Assembly (NCBI GenBank): GCA_016297215.1
Contig: JAEDGZ010000029.1
Coordinates: 1 to 25,618 of the forward strand
Source of the DNA: Paludibacteraceae bacterium
GTDB lineage: Bacteria; Bacteroidota; Bacteroidia; Bacteroidales; Paludibacteraceae
Length of the DNA: 25,618 bases
Reading direction: 5' to 3'
The notes beneath the pieces are model-generated. The model worked only from the letters and a program-made list of their open reading frames with translations. It was not told the DNA's origin and did not search any database. Positions 1 through 7,512 of this stretch are shown piece after piece; within the stretch, counting starts at the first letter, position 1, and the number at the start of each line of letters is the position of its first letter. The position numbers and the translations under genes were made by a program.

Positions 1-2
1 TA

Positions 3-938
3 TTAGCCATATTGTCCGCCCTTTGTTTGGGCTTTTATGATGTCAGCAAGAAGCGCGCCTTGCAGCGCGGCGATGTGCTGACGGTGTTAGCGGGTAGCGT
101 GTGCATATCCGCGTTGGTGCTTTGTGTGCCGCTTCTGCTCTCGCGACTGTCGCCGGAGATGATGAAGGGCACCCTATTCTTCGTCCCCCGCGTGAGCGCA
201 CAAGGGCACCTGCTCATCTTTGTGAAGTCTTGTATCGTGCTCAGTTCGTGGGTGTTCGCCTACATATCCGTGAAGTACCTGCCTCTGTCGGTGGTCTCCC
301 CTATGCAAGCCACCCGCCCGATGTGGACACTCATCGGCGCTATGCTCATCTTCGGCGAGCGCCTCAACGGCTGGCAGTGGGCAGGCGTAGTCTGCGCACT
401 GGGCAGCATCTTCCTCTTCTCACTCACCGCAAAAGCCCACCCTTCCACAAGCGATAAAACACCCACAAAGGGAAGCAATACCACCCGCAAGTACTACCTA
501 TGCCTCCTGCTCGCTATCCTCATCGGCGCAGGCAGCGGACTATACGACAAGTACATGATGCGCCACTACGACCACAACGCCGTGCAGGTCTATTACACTG
601 TTTACCAATCCCTTCTGATGCTCGTCATTTGGCTCTGCAACCGTTGGAGAACACGCCGCGCAAGCGAAGCAACACCCCTACCCCTTCTAAACCGAAGGCT
701 CCTGCTGCCCGTTGCCTGCATCTCCCTCTTCCTCGTGCTCTCCGACTATGTCTATATGCTGGCGTTGAGCGACCCGAGTTCGATGATAGCCGTGGTCTCC
801 ACCATCCGCCGCGGCGGTACTATCATCCCCTTCCTATACGGTATCCTCATCCTGAAAGAACCCAACGCGGGCAAGAAAATCGCCTGCCTGACAGGCATAG
901 TCATCGGTCTCCTCTGCCTCGCCTTAGGAAGTATATAA
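3..938 (+). CDS. EamA/DMT-family membrane transporter (5' end outside the window)
   Basis: About 310 residues are visible. The reading frame is open to the left edge: the codons before the TTG at 12 encode more hydrophobic residues, so the true start lies outside the window. The protein is almost entirely hydrophobic helices in two halves separated by a polar stretch around residues 140-157 (rich in Ser/Thr/Lys), which fits the two five-helix EamA repeats of drug/metabolite transporters in the inner membrane. Small residues within helices and the 'P-MQATRP-W' stretch at the end of one helix in the first half suit the family. The substrate cannot be told from sequence. It faces the AraC-type gene convergently across a GC-rich palindrome and a bidirectional terminator. 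Confidence 0.8.
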   Translation, partial: LAILSALCLGFYDVSKKRALQRGDVLTVLAGSVCISALVLCVPLLLSRLSPEMMKGTLFFVPRVSAQGHLLIFVKSCIVLSSWVFAYISVKYLPLSVVSPMQATRPMWTLIGAMLIFGERLNGWQWAGVVCALGSIFLFSLTAKAHPSTSDKTPTKGSNTTRKYYLCLLLAILIGAGSGLYDKYMMRHYDHNAVQVYYTVYQSLLMLVIWLCNRWRTRRASEATPLPLLNRRLLLPVACISLFLVLSDYVYMLALSDPSSMIAVVSTIRRGGTIIPFLYGILILKEPNAGKKIACLTGIVIGLLCLALGSI

Positions 939-944
939 ATCACT

Positions 945-970
945 GGGGACGCAGGCGTCTCGCCTGCGGG
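945..970. repeat. GC-rich palindromic repeat, type A, copy 1
   Basis: Arms GCAGGCG and CGCCTGC flank a TCT loop, preceded by GGGGAC. A second copy with the same architecture lies at 12547-12571 and differs by an A-to-G change with its compensating change in the other arm, so pairing is kept. It sits just after the stop codon of the transporter gene. It resembles a REP-type intergenic palindrome; no transposase is seen nearby. Confidence 0.7.
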
Positions 971-1070
971 GGCCCCACAAGCAACGCGAAGTGGGATGCT
1001 CTCTGCGAGCGTTTGGAACAAAACGAAGGATTTGGTGTTGATTTTCCACCTCTCGTAAGCTTTTTCATAC

Positions 1071-1116
1071 AAAAGAGACTGTCTAACTTTACTGGTCAGA
1101 CAGCCTCTTTATTTTA
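1071..1116. terminator. Bidirectional terminator hairpin, dispersed family copy 1
   Basis: AAAGAGACTGTCTAAC pairs with GTCAGACAGCCTCTTT around a short loop, with A-rich sequence on the left and T-rich sequence on the right. It lies between the convergent ends of the transporter gene (938) and the AraC-type gene (1132). Related hairpins occur at 4119, 13597 and 22222. Confidence 0.75.
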
Positions 1117-1131
1117 TCCCTATTTCAAACC

Positions 1132-2001
1132 CTATCGCACCTGCTTGCGATAGGCTTGTGCGTTCATGCCCGTGTGCAGACGGAAGTACTTGCAGAAACT
1201 GCTTGCCGTGGAGAAATCCATGTCAATCGCAATCTCCTTTATTGAGTCGTTGGTACTCGTCAGTCGCCGCTTAATCTCGCGAATGGCTATCTCGTTGATG
1301 AAATCAGACGGTGTGCGCTTGGCTACCACATTGCAGATATAGGTCAGGTACTTGGCAGAAATCGCCATTTTGTCAGCGTACCACGATACGGAGCGCCTGT
1401 ATTCGTGGTTCTCTTGCAGCAGGGTAACGAAGTCGCCGAACAGTTGCATCGTGTGGTTGCTCGCGTCCGCCCCCGTCGGCTGCATGCTCACCGCAGGCTC
1501 GTTTTGCATAGCCTCGTCCACCCACGAAATCATCTCGTAGATAAGCGCCTGCGCCAACACATTGTGAATACGCTTCTGATACACATTCGTCTCCTCGGCA
1601 TACAACCCGAATAACTGTCCGTATGCGCAACAAACCTCTGCCCGCTTGCCTGTCAGCGAAACTATCGGATGGCTCTTCAGGTAAAGCAACTTGTCAAACC
1701 AATGCGGCTCCAAACTGAGACAAGAATAAACAATGTCCTTCAGCGACTCGGAGGTGAAAGTAAGTATATAGCATTGGAAATCAGGCGTATGCATGTAGTG
1801 CCCCAACAAGAAATCCGGCATACAGAACAGCAAGTCGTTTTCCTTCATGTCGTAACTCATCTGGTTGATCTCAATACGCAACTGACCGGCTCGGCAAACC
1901 AATAAAATCATAGAATCCGTGGGCACTTGCTGATTGTTGACCAAGAGGTCTAAGTTGTCAGAGACGATAATGTCCTTTGACGAGAAAGTTTGTGTTGTCA
2001 T
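1132..2001 (-). CDS. AraC-family transcriptional regulator
   Basis: A 289-residue protein if the ATG at 2001 is used; a GTG two codons upstream (2007) is an alternative. The N-terminal ~180 residues form a variable ligand-sensing or dimerisation region that looks like the cupin-like domains of this family. The C-terminal ~100 residues are a typical AraC/XylS double helix-turn-helix: a first helix-turn-helix around 'SWYADKMAISAKYLTYICN' and a second with 'SIKEIAIDMDFSTASSFCKYF' followed by 'TGMNAQAYRKQ', the classic family ending. It probably regulates a small set of genes, possibly the transporter or the phospholipid genes on either side, but the target is unknown. A Bacteroidota promoter lies upstream at 2102-2133. 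Confidence 0.9.
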   Translation of the reverse strand: MTTQTFSSKDIIVSDNLDLLVNNQQVPTDSMILLVCRAGQLRIEINQMSYDMKENDLLFCMPDFLLGHYMHTPDFQCYILTFTSESLKDIVYSCLSLEPHWFDKLLYLKSHPIVSLTGKRAEVCCAYGQLFGLYAEETNVYQKRIHNVLAQALIYEMISWVDEAMQNEPAVSMQPTGADASNHTMQLFGDFVTLLQENHEYRRSVSWYADKMAISAKYLTYICNVVAKRTPSDFINEIAIREIKRRLTSTNDSIKEIAIDMDFSTASSFCKYFRLHTGMNAQAYRKQVR

Positions 2002-2101
2002 ATTCACGAAAAGGTATAGTTATTTTATCCATTTTCTTGCAAAAAATGTTCCAAAGCAGAAAAGATGAACCAAAATCATTTTCCTTATGGCATATTTTTT
2101 C

Positions 2102-2133
2102 CAAATTTACCATAGATTGCGCAAAATGGACAA
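2102..2133 (-). promoter_or_regulatory. Predicted promoter of the AraC-type gene
   Basis: On the minus strand TTG is followed after 21 bp by TAAATTTG, matching the Bacteroidota -33/-7 pattern (TTTG, 19-21 bp, TAnnTTTG). The -7 box is at 2102-2109 and the -33 triplet at 2131-2133, about 100 bp before the start codon. No equally good match was seen for the divergent plus-strand gene. Confidence 0.55.
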
Positions 2134-2195
2134 CTGTCAAATAGGCAGTATGGCAAAGTTTTTGCGGGGAATCATGAAACTAAAATCTTCTAACT

Positions 2196-2843
2196 ATGGA
2201 ACAGTCAAAACGCATTCAAACTTCTCTGCTCAATGGAGTGGAAAAGAAAGCCCTCGTGTGGATGGCAGAGCGCATGCCACGTTGGGTAACCTCAGACATG
2301 CTCTCGTTCATAGGTTTCCTCGGAGCCCTCGTGATTGCCACAGGCTACCTACTCTCTTCTCTTAATTTCAACTGGTTATGGCTCAGCAGTGCAGGCTTTG
2401 TAATCCATTGGTTTGGCGACTCCATGGATGGCACATTGGCGCGTGTACGCAAGTGCCAGCGACCCCTCTACGGCTTCTACCTCGACCACACGCTGGATGT
2501 CATTACCGAGTTTATCATGTTCGCCGGTATCGGCTTGTCGGGACTTGTGCGCTTCGACCTCTCCATGCTGGTCTTCATCGCCTACCTCTTCATGACGCTC
2601 AACGTGATGATTAACTCCCACCTCAAGAGCGAGTTCCGCCTCACCTACGCCAAGTTAGGACCCACGGAGTTCCGCGTCTTGATGATTATCATCAACACAC
2701 TCCTTATTTATGTCGCCCCAGTACGCGACTACATGAACTGGATTGCCCTCGTCCTATTCGCACTCATCATGCTCATCTATCTGGTTACCGTCTGCCAAGA
2801 CTTGCGCGACTATGCCCGCCGCGACCCGCTCCCGAAAAAGTAA
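2196..2843 (+). CDS. CDP-alcohol phosphatidyltransferase family protein
   Basis: A 215-residue integral membrane enzyme. The signature of the family is visible: D75-x2-D78-G79-x2-A82-R83 followed by G93-x3-D97-x3-D101. These acidic residues bind the divalent metal and the CDP-alcohol pyrophosphate. Such enzymes swap the CMP of a CDP-alcohol (CDP-diacylglycerol in phospholipid synthesis) for a second alcohol such as glycerol phosphate, inositol phosphate or another head group. About five to six hydrophobic segments surround the motif. The acceptor cannot be assigned. The next gene, in the same direction 136 bp downstream, is a phospholipase D-like protein of the type used for cardiolipin synthesis, which suggests a lipid role for both. 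It is divergent from the AraC-type regulator. Confidence 0.88.
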   Translation: MEQSKRIQTSLLNGVEKKALVWMAERMPRWVTSDMLSFIGFLGALVIATGYLLSSLNFNWLWLSSAGFVIHWFGDSMDGTLARVRKCQRPLYGFYLDHTLDVITEFIMFAGIGLSGLVRFDLSMLVFIAYLFMTLNVMINSHLKSEFRLTYAKLGPTEFRVLMIIINTLLIYVAPVRDYMNWIALVLFALIMLIYLVTVCQDLRDYARRDPLPKK

Positions 2844-2859
2844 TCCACCGATGCTACTT

Positions 2860-2887
2860 ATGGAGGTGCGGTCTCCAGGCCGCACCA
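2860..2887. repeat. GC-rich palindromic repeat, type B, copy 1
   Basis: Arms GGTGCGG and CCGCACC enclose the loop TCTCCAGG. The 28-bp unit is identical to that at 3499-3526. This copy lies between the phosphatidyltransferase gene and the phospholipase D-like gene. Confidence 0.75.
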
Positions 2888-2979
2888 CAATATGTTCCCC
2901 ATTGAAGAACATCCCGATAGATTGCAGGCAGAAATATGCCGACAATCTTAGGTGATTCTTGGGTGATTGTGCTGAGAAT

Positions 2980-4116
2980 ATGCAGAGAATAACGAACATA
3001 TTTACCGACTGTACCGACATGGTGCAACATCTGCAAGCAGACCTCGCAGGTGCAACGCGCTATATCTATTTCCAGTTCTTCAAATTCGAGGCGGACGATT
3101 TAGGCAAAGAGATAGGCGAACTGCTGATTGAGCGGGCGAAGGCGGGCGTGGATGTGCGGGTCATCTACGACGCTGTTGCTTGTTGGTACGTACCCCGACG
3201 CTTCTTCCGACACTTGCAGAAAGGAGGCGTTAAGGTACTGGGGTTCAATGGTTTATTCTCCCGCAACGGTATTCCTGTCAACTTCCGCAACCACCGCAAG
3301 ATAGTCTCCATAGATGGCGCTGCCGCCTATGTCGGCGGCATGAACATCGCCCGACGCTACTGCGACGGAGTCCACGGCGGCATCTGGCGCGACACCCACC
3401 TCCGCCTCACCGACCCCACCGCCATCCAAGAACTCGAATCCATCTTCCTCTGGGACTGGACAGAGTGCAAGGGAGACCTCCAACTCCCTCAACACCTCAT
3501 GGAGGTGCGGTCTCCAGGCCGCACCAATGATATTGAAAATCAAAAGGACGAGGCAACACTGTACCACTCCCCCATCCACATCCTCCCCATCAACCCCACG
3601 GACAAAGTCATGCGCATGGACGCCCTCATCTGCTACATGCTCCACCATGCGCAGCGCTACATCTACTTCCAGTCCCCCTATTTCATCCCCTCCACCACCA
3701 TCCTGTCTGCCCTCAAAGCAGCCCGCAACCGAGGTGTAGAGGTCAGGCTCATGCTCCCTATCCGCGGCGATAAAGGCATACTCGTGCCCAAAGCCACCGC
3801 CTCGCACTACGACCACTTGCTGCGAGAAGGGGTGAAGATATACCTCTACCGACGCGGCTACATGCACGCCAAGACCATCGTCATGGACGACCGCCTAACC
3901 AGTATCGGCAGCGCCAACATCGACCCGCGCAGCCTGCGCCTCTCGTATGAGGTAACGGCAGTCTTCACCGATGGCGACACTGCCTTGCAGCAACGCCACA
4001 TCTTCGAGCAAGACATGGCGGAATGTAAATACCTAACCTTAACTGATTGGAGAAAAAGAAGCTTTTGGCAACGATTCATAGAGCAGTTTGCCCGCCTCTT
4101 CGAGCACCATTTTTAA
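2980..4116 (+). CDS. Phospholipase D-like / cardiolipin synthase-like protein
   Basis: A 378-residue protein from the ATG at 2980; an upstream TTG at 2959 is in frame but less likely. Two HKD motifs are intact: H105-x-K107-x4-D112 followed by GGMN, and H296-x-K298-x4-D303 followed by GSAN. Each half gives one histidine to the single PLD active site. Cardiolipin synthases of this superfamily join two phosphatidylglycerols or use a related exchange. The usual N-terminal pair of membrane helices of ClsA is absent, so this resembles the shorter ClsB-like members. Residues ~173-182, in the linker between the two domains, are encoded by a palindromic repeat (3499-3526) inserted in frame. It follows a CDP-alcohol phosphatidyltransferase in the same direction, which supports a phospholipid role, though the exact reaction is inferred. 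Confidence 0.85.
   Translation: MQRITNIFTDCTDMVQHLQADLAGATRYIYFQFFKFEADDLGKEIGELLIERAKAGVDVRVIYDAVACWYVPRRFFRHLQKGGVKVLGFNGLFSRNGIPVNFRNHRKIVSIDGAAAYVGGMNIARRYCDGVHGGIWRDTHLRLTDPTAIQELESIFLWDWTECKGDLQLPQHLMEVRSPGRTNDIENQKDEATLYHSPIHILPINPTDKVMRMDALICYMLHHAQRYIYFQSPYFIPSTTILSALKAARNRGVEVRLMLPIRGDKGILVPKATASHYDHLLREGVKIYLYRRGYMHAKTIVMDDRLTSIGSANIDPRSLRLSYEVTAVFTDGDTALQQRHIFEQDMAECKYLTLTDWRKRSFWQRFIEQFARLFEHHF
3499..3526. repeat. GC-rich palindromic repeat, type B, copy 2 (inside a coding region)
   Basis: Identical over 28 bp to the intergenic copy at 2860-2887. Here it is read in frame as MEVRSPGRT (plus flanking codons) in the linker between the two HKD domains of the phospholipase D-like gene and does not interrupt the reading frame. 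Confidence 0.8.
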
Positions 4117-4118
4117 CT

Positions 4119-4156
4119 AAAAGAGGCTGCCTAACTCAACTTGTTAGACAGCCTCC
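4119..4156. terminator. Terminator hairpin, dispersed family copy 2
   Basis: GAGGCTGCCTAAC pairs with GTTAGACAGCCTC around a short loop, between the convergent ends of the phospholipase D-like gene (4116) and the DUF2520 gene (4167). It is closely related to the hairpins at 1071 and 13597. Confidence 0.75.
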
Positions 4157-4166
4157 ATAATGTGCG

Positions 4167-4901
4167 TTACTCGCCTTGTATCATCTTCGATACCAGTCGA
4201 TATAGCTGCTGTTGTTCTTCCGTTTTCAGCAGCGATAGATGGTGGCGCATCACCTGTTCATCTTTTCGCTTGGCAGGACCCGTCTGCGCCTCGCGCGGCG
4301 GGATATGGTGCACTTTCTCTGCCGTTTGGTCAATCAGCGGGAGCAACACTTGGAAAGGGATATGCGTATCACGCAAGATATCCGCAGCGATGGCGTACAT
4401 CTGATTGGTGAAGTTGTTCGCGAACACGCCCGCCACGTGTAGCCGCTCTCGGTCGTGCTGCGATGCCTCATAGACGCGAGGAGTAAGTGTCTGCGCCAAT
4501 GTGAAAATAGCACTCAGGTCATCTATCTGTTTCCCCTCAACAAAAACCGGAATCTGCGAAAAATCGTCTATCAGTTTTGCCTTGCTGAAGGTCTGGAAGA
4601 AATACATCACCCCCGCGTGCGGAAAAGTCTCGCCGAACACCGAGAGAGGCATTGTACCTGAAGTGTGGAGATGTAGAGCAGTGCGAAGGTGCTTGTTAGA
4701 GCACAACATAGCCTCTTCTGCAATCTTTTGCACAATACTCAATAAAGCTTCATCGCGGATAGCATAGATATACACATCGGCAATCGGCAGTCTATCCAGC
4801 CCCTCGCGCGAAGAAACCATCTGCGTCCGCACCCCTTTCTGTGCGAACCCATGCTGAAGATTACTCCCCACATTCCCCTGCCCGATAATAACGATATTCA
4901 T
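4167..4901 (-). CDS. Rossmann-fold / DUF2520 domain protein
   Basis: A 244-residue protein. The N-terminus 'MNIVIIGQGNVGSNL' is a GxGxxG dinucleotide-binding loop following the first beta strand, as in F420/NADP oxidoreductase and pyrroline-5-carboxylate reductase-like proteins. The C-terminal half (from about residue 115) is helical, with 'HVAGVFANNFTNQMYAIA' resembling the helical DUF2520 domain found after this Rossmann domain. A soluble NAD(P)-dependent role is inferred and the substrate is unknown. The gene lies 54 bp after the broken acyltransferase gene on the same strand, so it could be read through from the polysaccharide operon, but its composition is closer to the chromosomal side. 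Confidence 0.8.
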   Translation of the reverse strand: MNIVIIGQGNVGSNLQHGFAQKGVRTQMVSSREGLDRLPIADVYIYAIRDEALLSIVQKIAEEAMLCSNKHLRTALHLHTSGTMPLSVFGETFPHAGVMYFFQTFSKAKLIDDFSQIPVFVEGKQIDDLSAIFTLAQTLTPRVYEASQHDRERLHVAGVFANNFTNQMYAIAADILRDTHIPFQVLLPLIDQTAEKVHHIPPREAQTGPAKRKDEQVMRHHLSLLKTEEQQQLYRLVSKMIQGE

Positions 4902-4955
4902 ATCTTTCTATCCTAATTGTATAACTCCAATTTCTAACTAATGAAATCAATTTTT

Positions 4956-5439
4956 TTAGAGTTGCTTCACTACTTTAGCCGGAATGCCTGCCACCACGGC
5001 ATAAGCGGGAACATCATGCGTTACCACGCTATTGGCGGCGATGATAGCCCCCCTTCCGATATGTACCCCCGGCATGATGGATGCCTTCTCGCCTATCCAC
5101 ACATTGTCTTCTATCACCACCGGACCTTTGCTGTGCAAAGGGCGATAGTTGGGGGCAGTATCCAACAACTCACGCACTGCCTCACCATGGGCATTGTCGG
5201 TGATAAGGACACAATGACCCAAACGCACATTATTCCCAAAAGTAATATTATGTATGGAGGTTATGTGGGAATGCAAAAATGGTATGCAATGGCAATATGG
5301 TAAACTTACCAATATGCTTAAAACGGCGACTCAGCATCCCCGTATAGATGTGCATCTTAATATGCAACCACAAATGAGCTACTTTTTTATTCACCAAACA
5401 ACCCAATAAATAGCCAATGAAGTGTAATAATGTTCTCAT
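4956..5439 (-). pseudogene. Left-handed beta-helix acyltransferase gene, broken by a 13-bp insertion
   Basis: The first part (5439 down to about 5262) begins 'MRTLLHFIGYLLGCL' and ends at a TAA at 5248-5250; the second part, in another frame, runs to the stop at 4956 and carries hexapeptide repeats ('NITFGNNVRLGHCVLI', 'VVIEDNVWIGEKASIMPGV', 'IGRGAIIAANSVVTHDV') and the ending 'YAVVAGIPAKVVKQL' typical of serine/sugar O-acetyltransferases. Between the parts, TTATG occurs at 5248-5252 and again at 5261-5265. Removing 13 bp rejoins the frames into FPHN-ITFGNNV, a normal family sequence. Intact, it would be about 155 residues. It starts 8 bp after the GT4 stop codon, as the last gene of the polysaccharide operon, and probably decorated the surface glycan with an acetyl group. 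A sequencing error is possible but would not usually add 13 bp. Confidence 0.75.
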
Positions 5440-5447
5440 AATAAAAA

Positions 5448-6626
5448 TCAACTCTTCTTTTCTACTATTTTTTGATATATGGTTATTAAACCTTTTGCAA
5501 TGTCTTTCCATGATTTGGGACCTTCGGCATAATCGCTCTGAATGTTATCTGCAAACTCTTGCAATTTCTCAGGATGCGATAACAAATGAATCATCGCGCT
5601 AGCCAAAGCTTCTACATCGCACGGCGGAACTATCAGACCATACTTCTCATGCACTACTTGCTCCGGTAGTCCGCCGACATTGGTAGCAATGATAGGTTTA
5701 TTAAAAGCGAATGCCGACATCACCACCCCACTCTGTGTAGCATCTTTGTATGGGCAAACAGCACAATAAGCACCTTGAATCAATTCCGCCAACTCTGCAT
5801 CGGGAATAAACCGATTGCGAAACTCAATGTAATCCAACTGTTGGTATTCGGAAATATCAAATGGATACTGTCCTTTTCCTGCCACGATTAACCGCATCCA
5901 AGGATACTGCTCGTGCACACGCTTCATCGCTTCAAGGAGATAGTCAATACCTTTGTTGGACGCTATTTGACCAAAGAACAAGAAGTAATCATCCTTCGCA
6001 CCATTTGGATGTTGTCGTTCGTACATTCTCAGATAATCGTACCTTCCAAGGCGACTATCGTAAATTTGCTTCTTTTCCAAATGGTTCAAAGTGATGCATT
6101 CTTCTTTCTGAGCAGTATTTAGGATAATGAAGTGATTTAATAGACGGAATCCCCATTTCCGGGCTTTTAGTACTAATGGGGTATTACATACAGCTGTTGA
6201 GTGTGGAATCGGGTCATGAACGGTCAACACTATTTTCTTGCGTAATGTATAAAGCGGCATCTCATAATACTGCGGAAAATCCGTAATATGAATCACATCG
6301 TATCTACGCATTCGCCACGCTAACTTAATGTATAGCCATAGATTGCGGGGATACCACATGCGGGAAGCATACGAATTAACAACAAAAAAGCGATTGGCAT
6401 CAATCAGTCGGCTACAAGGTGTCAATTCCGAATAAAGTTCAGTGGCAGGATATATTCCATATTTGGGAGATGGTTTTTGGATATTGAATGCAGCACCTTT
6501 GTAGTAGTTCTTAAAAACTGGTACATAATAGTCTATCTCAGCCATTTCCTTTGCCTCCATCAACAAAGACAAATCCACATCAGAAAACATCCGCCCTGAG
6601 AAGTATGCAATTTTTAGTTTACGCAT
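5448..6626 (-). CDS. Glycosyltransferase family 4 protein
   Basis: A 392-residue GT-B-fold enzyme with no signal peptide. The N-terminal half carries 'DVIHITDFP' and 'VLTVHDPIPHS'. The C-terminal half has 'LFFGQIASNKGIDYLLEAM' (the start of the nucleotide-sugar domain), 'PYKDATQSGVVMSAFAFNKPI' and 'TNVGGLPE', the usual donor-binding region of retaining GT4 enzymes. It probably adds a sugar to the lipid-linked repeat unit at the cytoplasmic face of the membrane. Donor and acceptor are not predictable. Its start overlaps the end of the upstream GT2 gene by 13 bp, so the two are translationally coupled. Confidence 0.88.
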   Translation of the reverse strand: MRKLKIAYFSGRMFSDVDLSLLMEAKEMAEIDYYVPVFKNYYKGAAFNIQKPSPKYGIYPATELYSELTPCSRLIDANRFFVVNSYASRMWYPRNLWLYIKLAWRMRRYDVIHITDFPQYYEMPLYTLRKKIVLTVHDPIPHSTAVCNTPLVLKARKWGFRLLNHFIILNTAQKEECITLNHLEKKQIYDSRLGRYDYLRMYERQHPNGAKDDYFLFFGQIASNKGIDYLLEAMKRVHEQYPWMRLIVAGKGQYPFDISEYQQLDYIEFRNRFIPDAELAELIQGAYCAVCPYKDATQSGVVMSAFAFNKPIIATNVGGLPEQVVHEKYGLIVPPCDVEALASAMIHLLSHPEKLQEFADNIQSDYAEGPKSWKDIAKGLITIYQKIVEKKS

Positions 6627-7501
6627 GGAATTGAAAAAGAATTAAGGATAGACATGCTTTTACTATATATTTGTCGGTGCCGAATAGTATTTCGTCTCAG
6701 CAAAAGAGCCATTAAATGACCATATCGATAACAATTTTTCAAATAAAATAAAAGTTTCTTAGTTGATATGGAATGCTTTTTACAAACATATATATCAGAT
6801 TGTATCTGTCGTCTGAAAGAAATGTCGTCAAAAGGTCGATTTTGGGTTAAATGCAGATATTTACTTTTTGGAAGATACTCCATCCGCATGTGCGGATAAT
6901 ACTGTCTCAAACGCAAATGGATATCAAACTCCTCAGCATACATAAAAACATTTTCATCAAACAGACCAATACTCTCAAAATACTCTTTCTTAATTGCAAA
7001 AAAAGCCCCTTGGAGCCACATTCTTTTGTAGTCGTAAATATCAAGTTTATGAGCAATGCTGCGACCAACACTTTGCAAGAAACCTATCTGAGAAAAATCA
7101 TAGTAAAATGATGGATTGGCCTCATTGAGCGTACTATATTGTTTTCCTCCGCACATCACGACGTCAGGGTCAGAGAGGGTTGTTAGAAATGCACCGAATA
7201 TCGGCATAATGAGACGGACATCGGGATTCATAATGCTGACAATCGGGGCAGACGATGCTCGGATGCCTACATTATTTCCTTGCCCGTAGCCTCCATTTGT
7301 TGGGTTGCTAACGGTAATTACATTAGGGAATTTCTCTTTGATTTGTAACTCGGTTGCACACCAATTTGTACTATTGTTATCAACCACAATAATCTCTAAT
7401 GCTTCACCGATATCATTATACTGATAAACAGAAGTCAAACAATCGAAGATATCTTTTTCAGAATTATAGGTTAATATAATTAACGATAATTGTTTATCCA
7501 T
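6614..7501 (-). CDS. Glycosyltransferase family 2 protein
   Basis: A 295-residue GT-A-fold enzyme. 'LSLIILTYNSEKDIFDCL' opens the nucleotide-binding domain, followed by 'IIVVDNNSTN', 'NGGYGQGNNVGI' and 'SIMNPDV', where the aspartate-containing NPD takes the place of the DXD motif, as in rhamnosyltransferase-like (WbbL/RfbF-type) members. 'WLQGAFFAIKKEYFESIGLFDENVF' is the acceptor-site and catalytic-base region of this family. It probably transfers one sugar during assembly of the repeat unit. It lies 11 bp downstream of the polymerase gene and overlaps the GT4 gene. Confidence 0.9.
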   Translation of the reverse strand: MDKQLSLIILTYNSEKDIFDCLTSVYQYNDIGEALEIIVVDNNSTNWCATELQIKEKFPNVITVSNPTNGGYGQGNNVGIRASSAPIVSIMNPDVRLIMPIFGAFLTTLSDPDVVMCGGKQYSTLNEANPSFYYDFSQIGFLQSVGRSIAHKLDIYDYKRMWLQGAFFAIKKEYFESIGLFDENVFMYAEEFDIHLRLRQYYPHMRMEYLPKSKYLHLTQNRPFDDISFRRQIQSDIYVCKKHSISTKKLLFYLKNCYRYGHLMALLLRRNTIRHRQIYSKSMSILNSFSIPCVN

Positions 7502-7512
7502 AAACCTTATTA

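Noticed and set aside
3253..3867. Minus-strand open frame of 204 codons
   Set aside because: It is antisense to the phospholipase D-like gene with both HKD motifs intact; there is no independent support for it.
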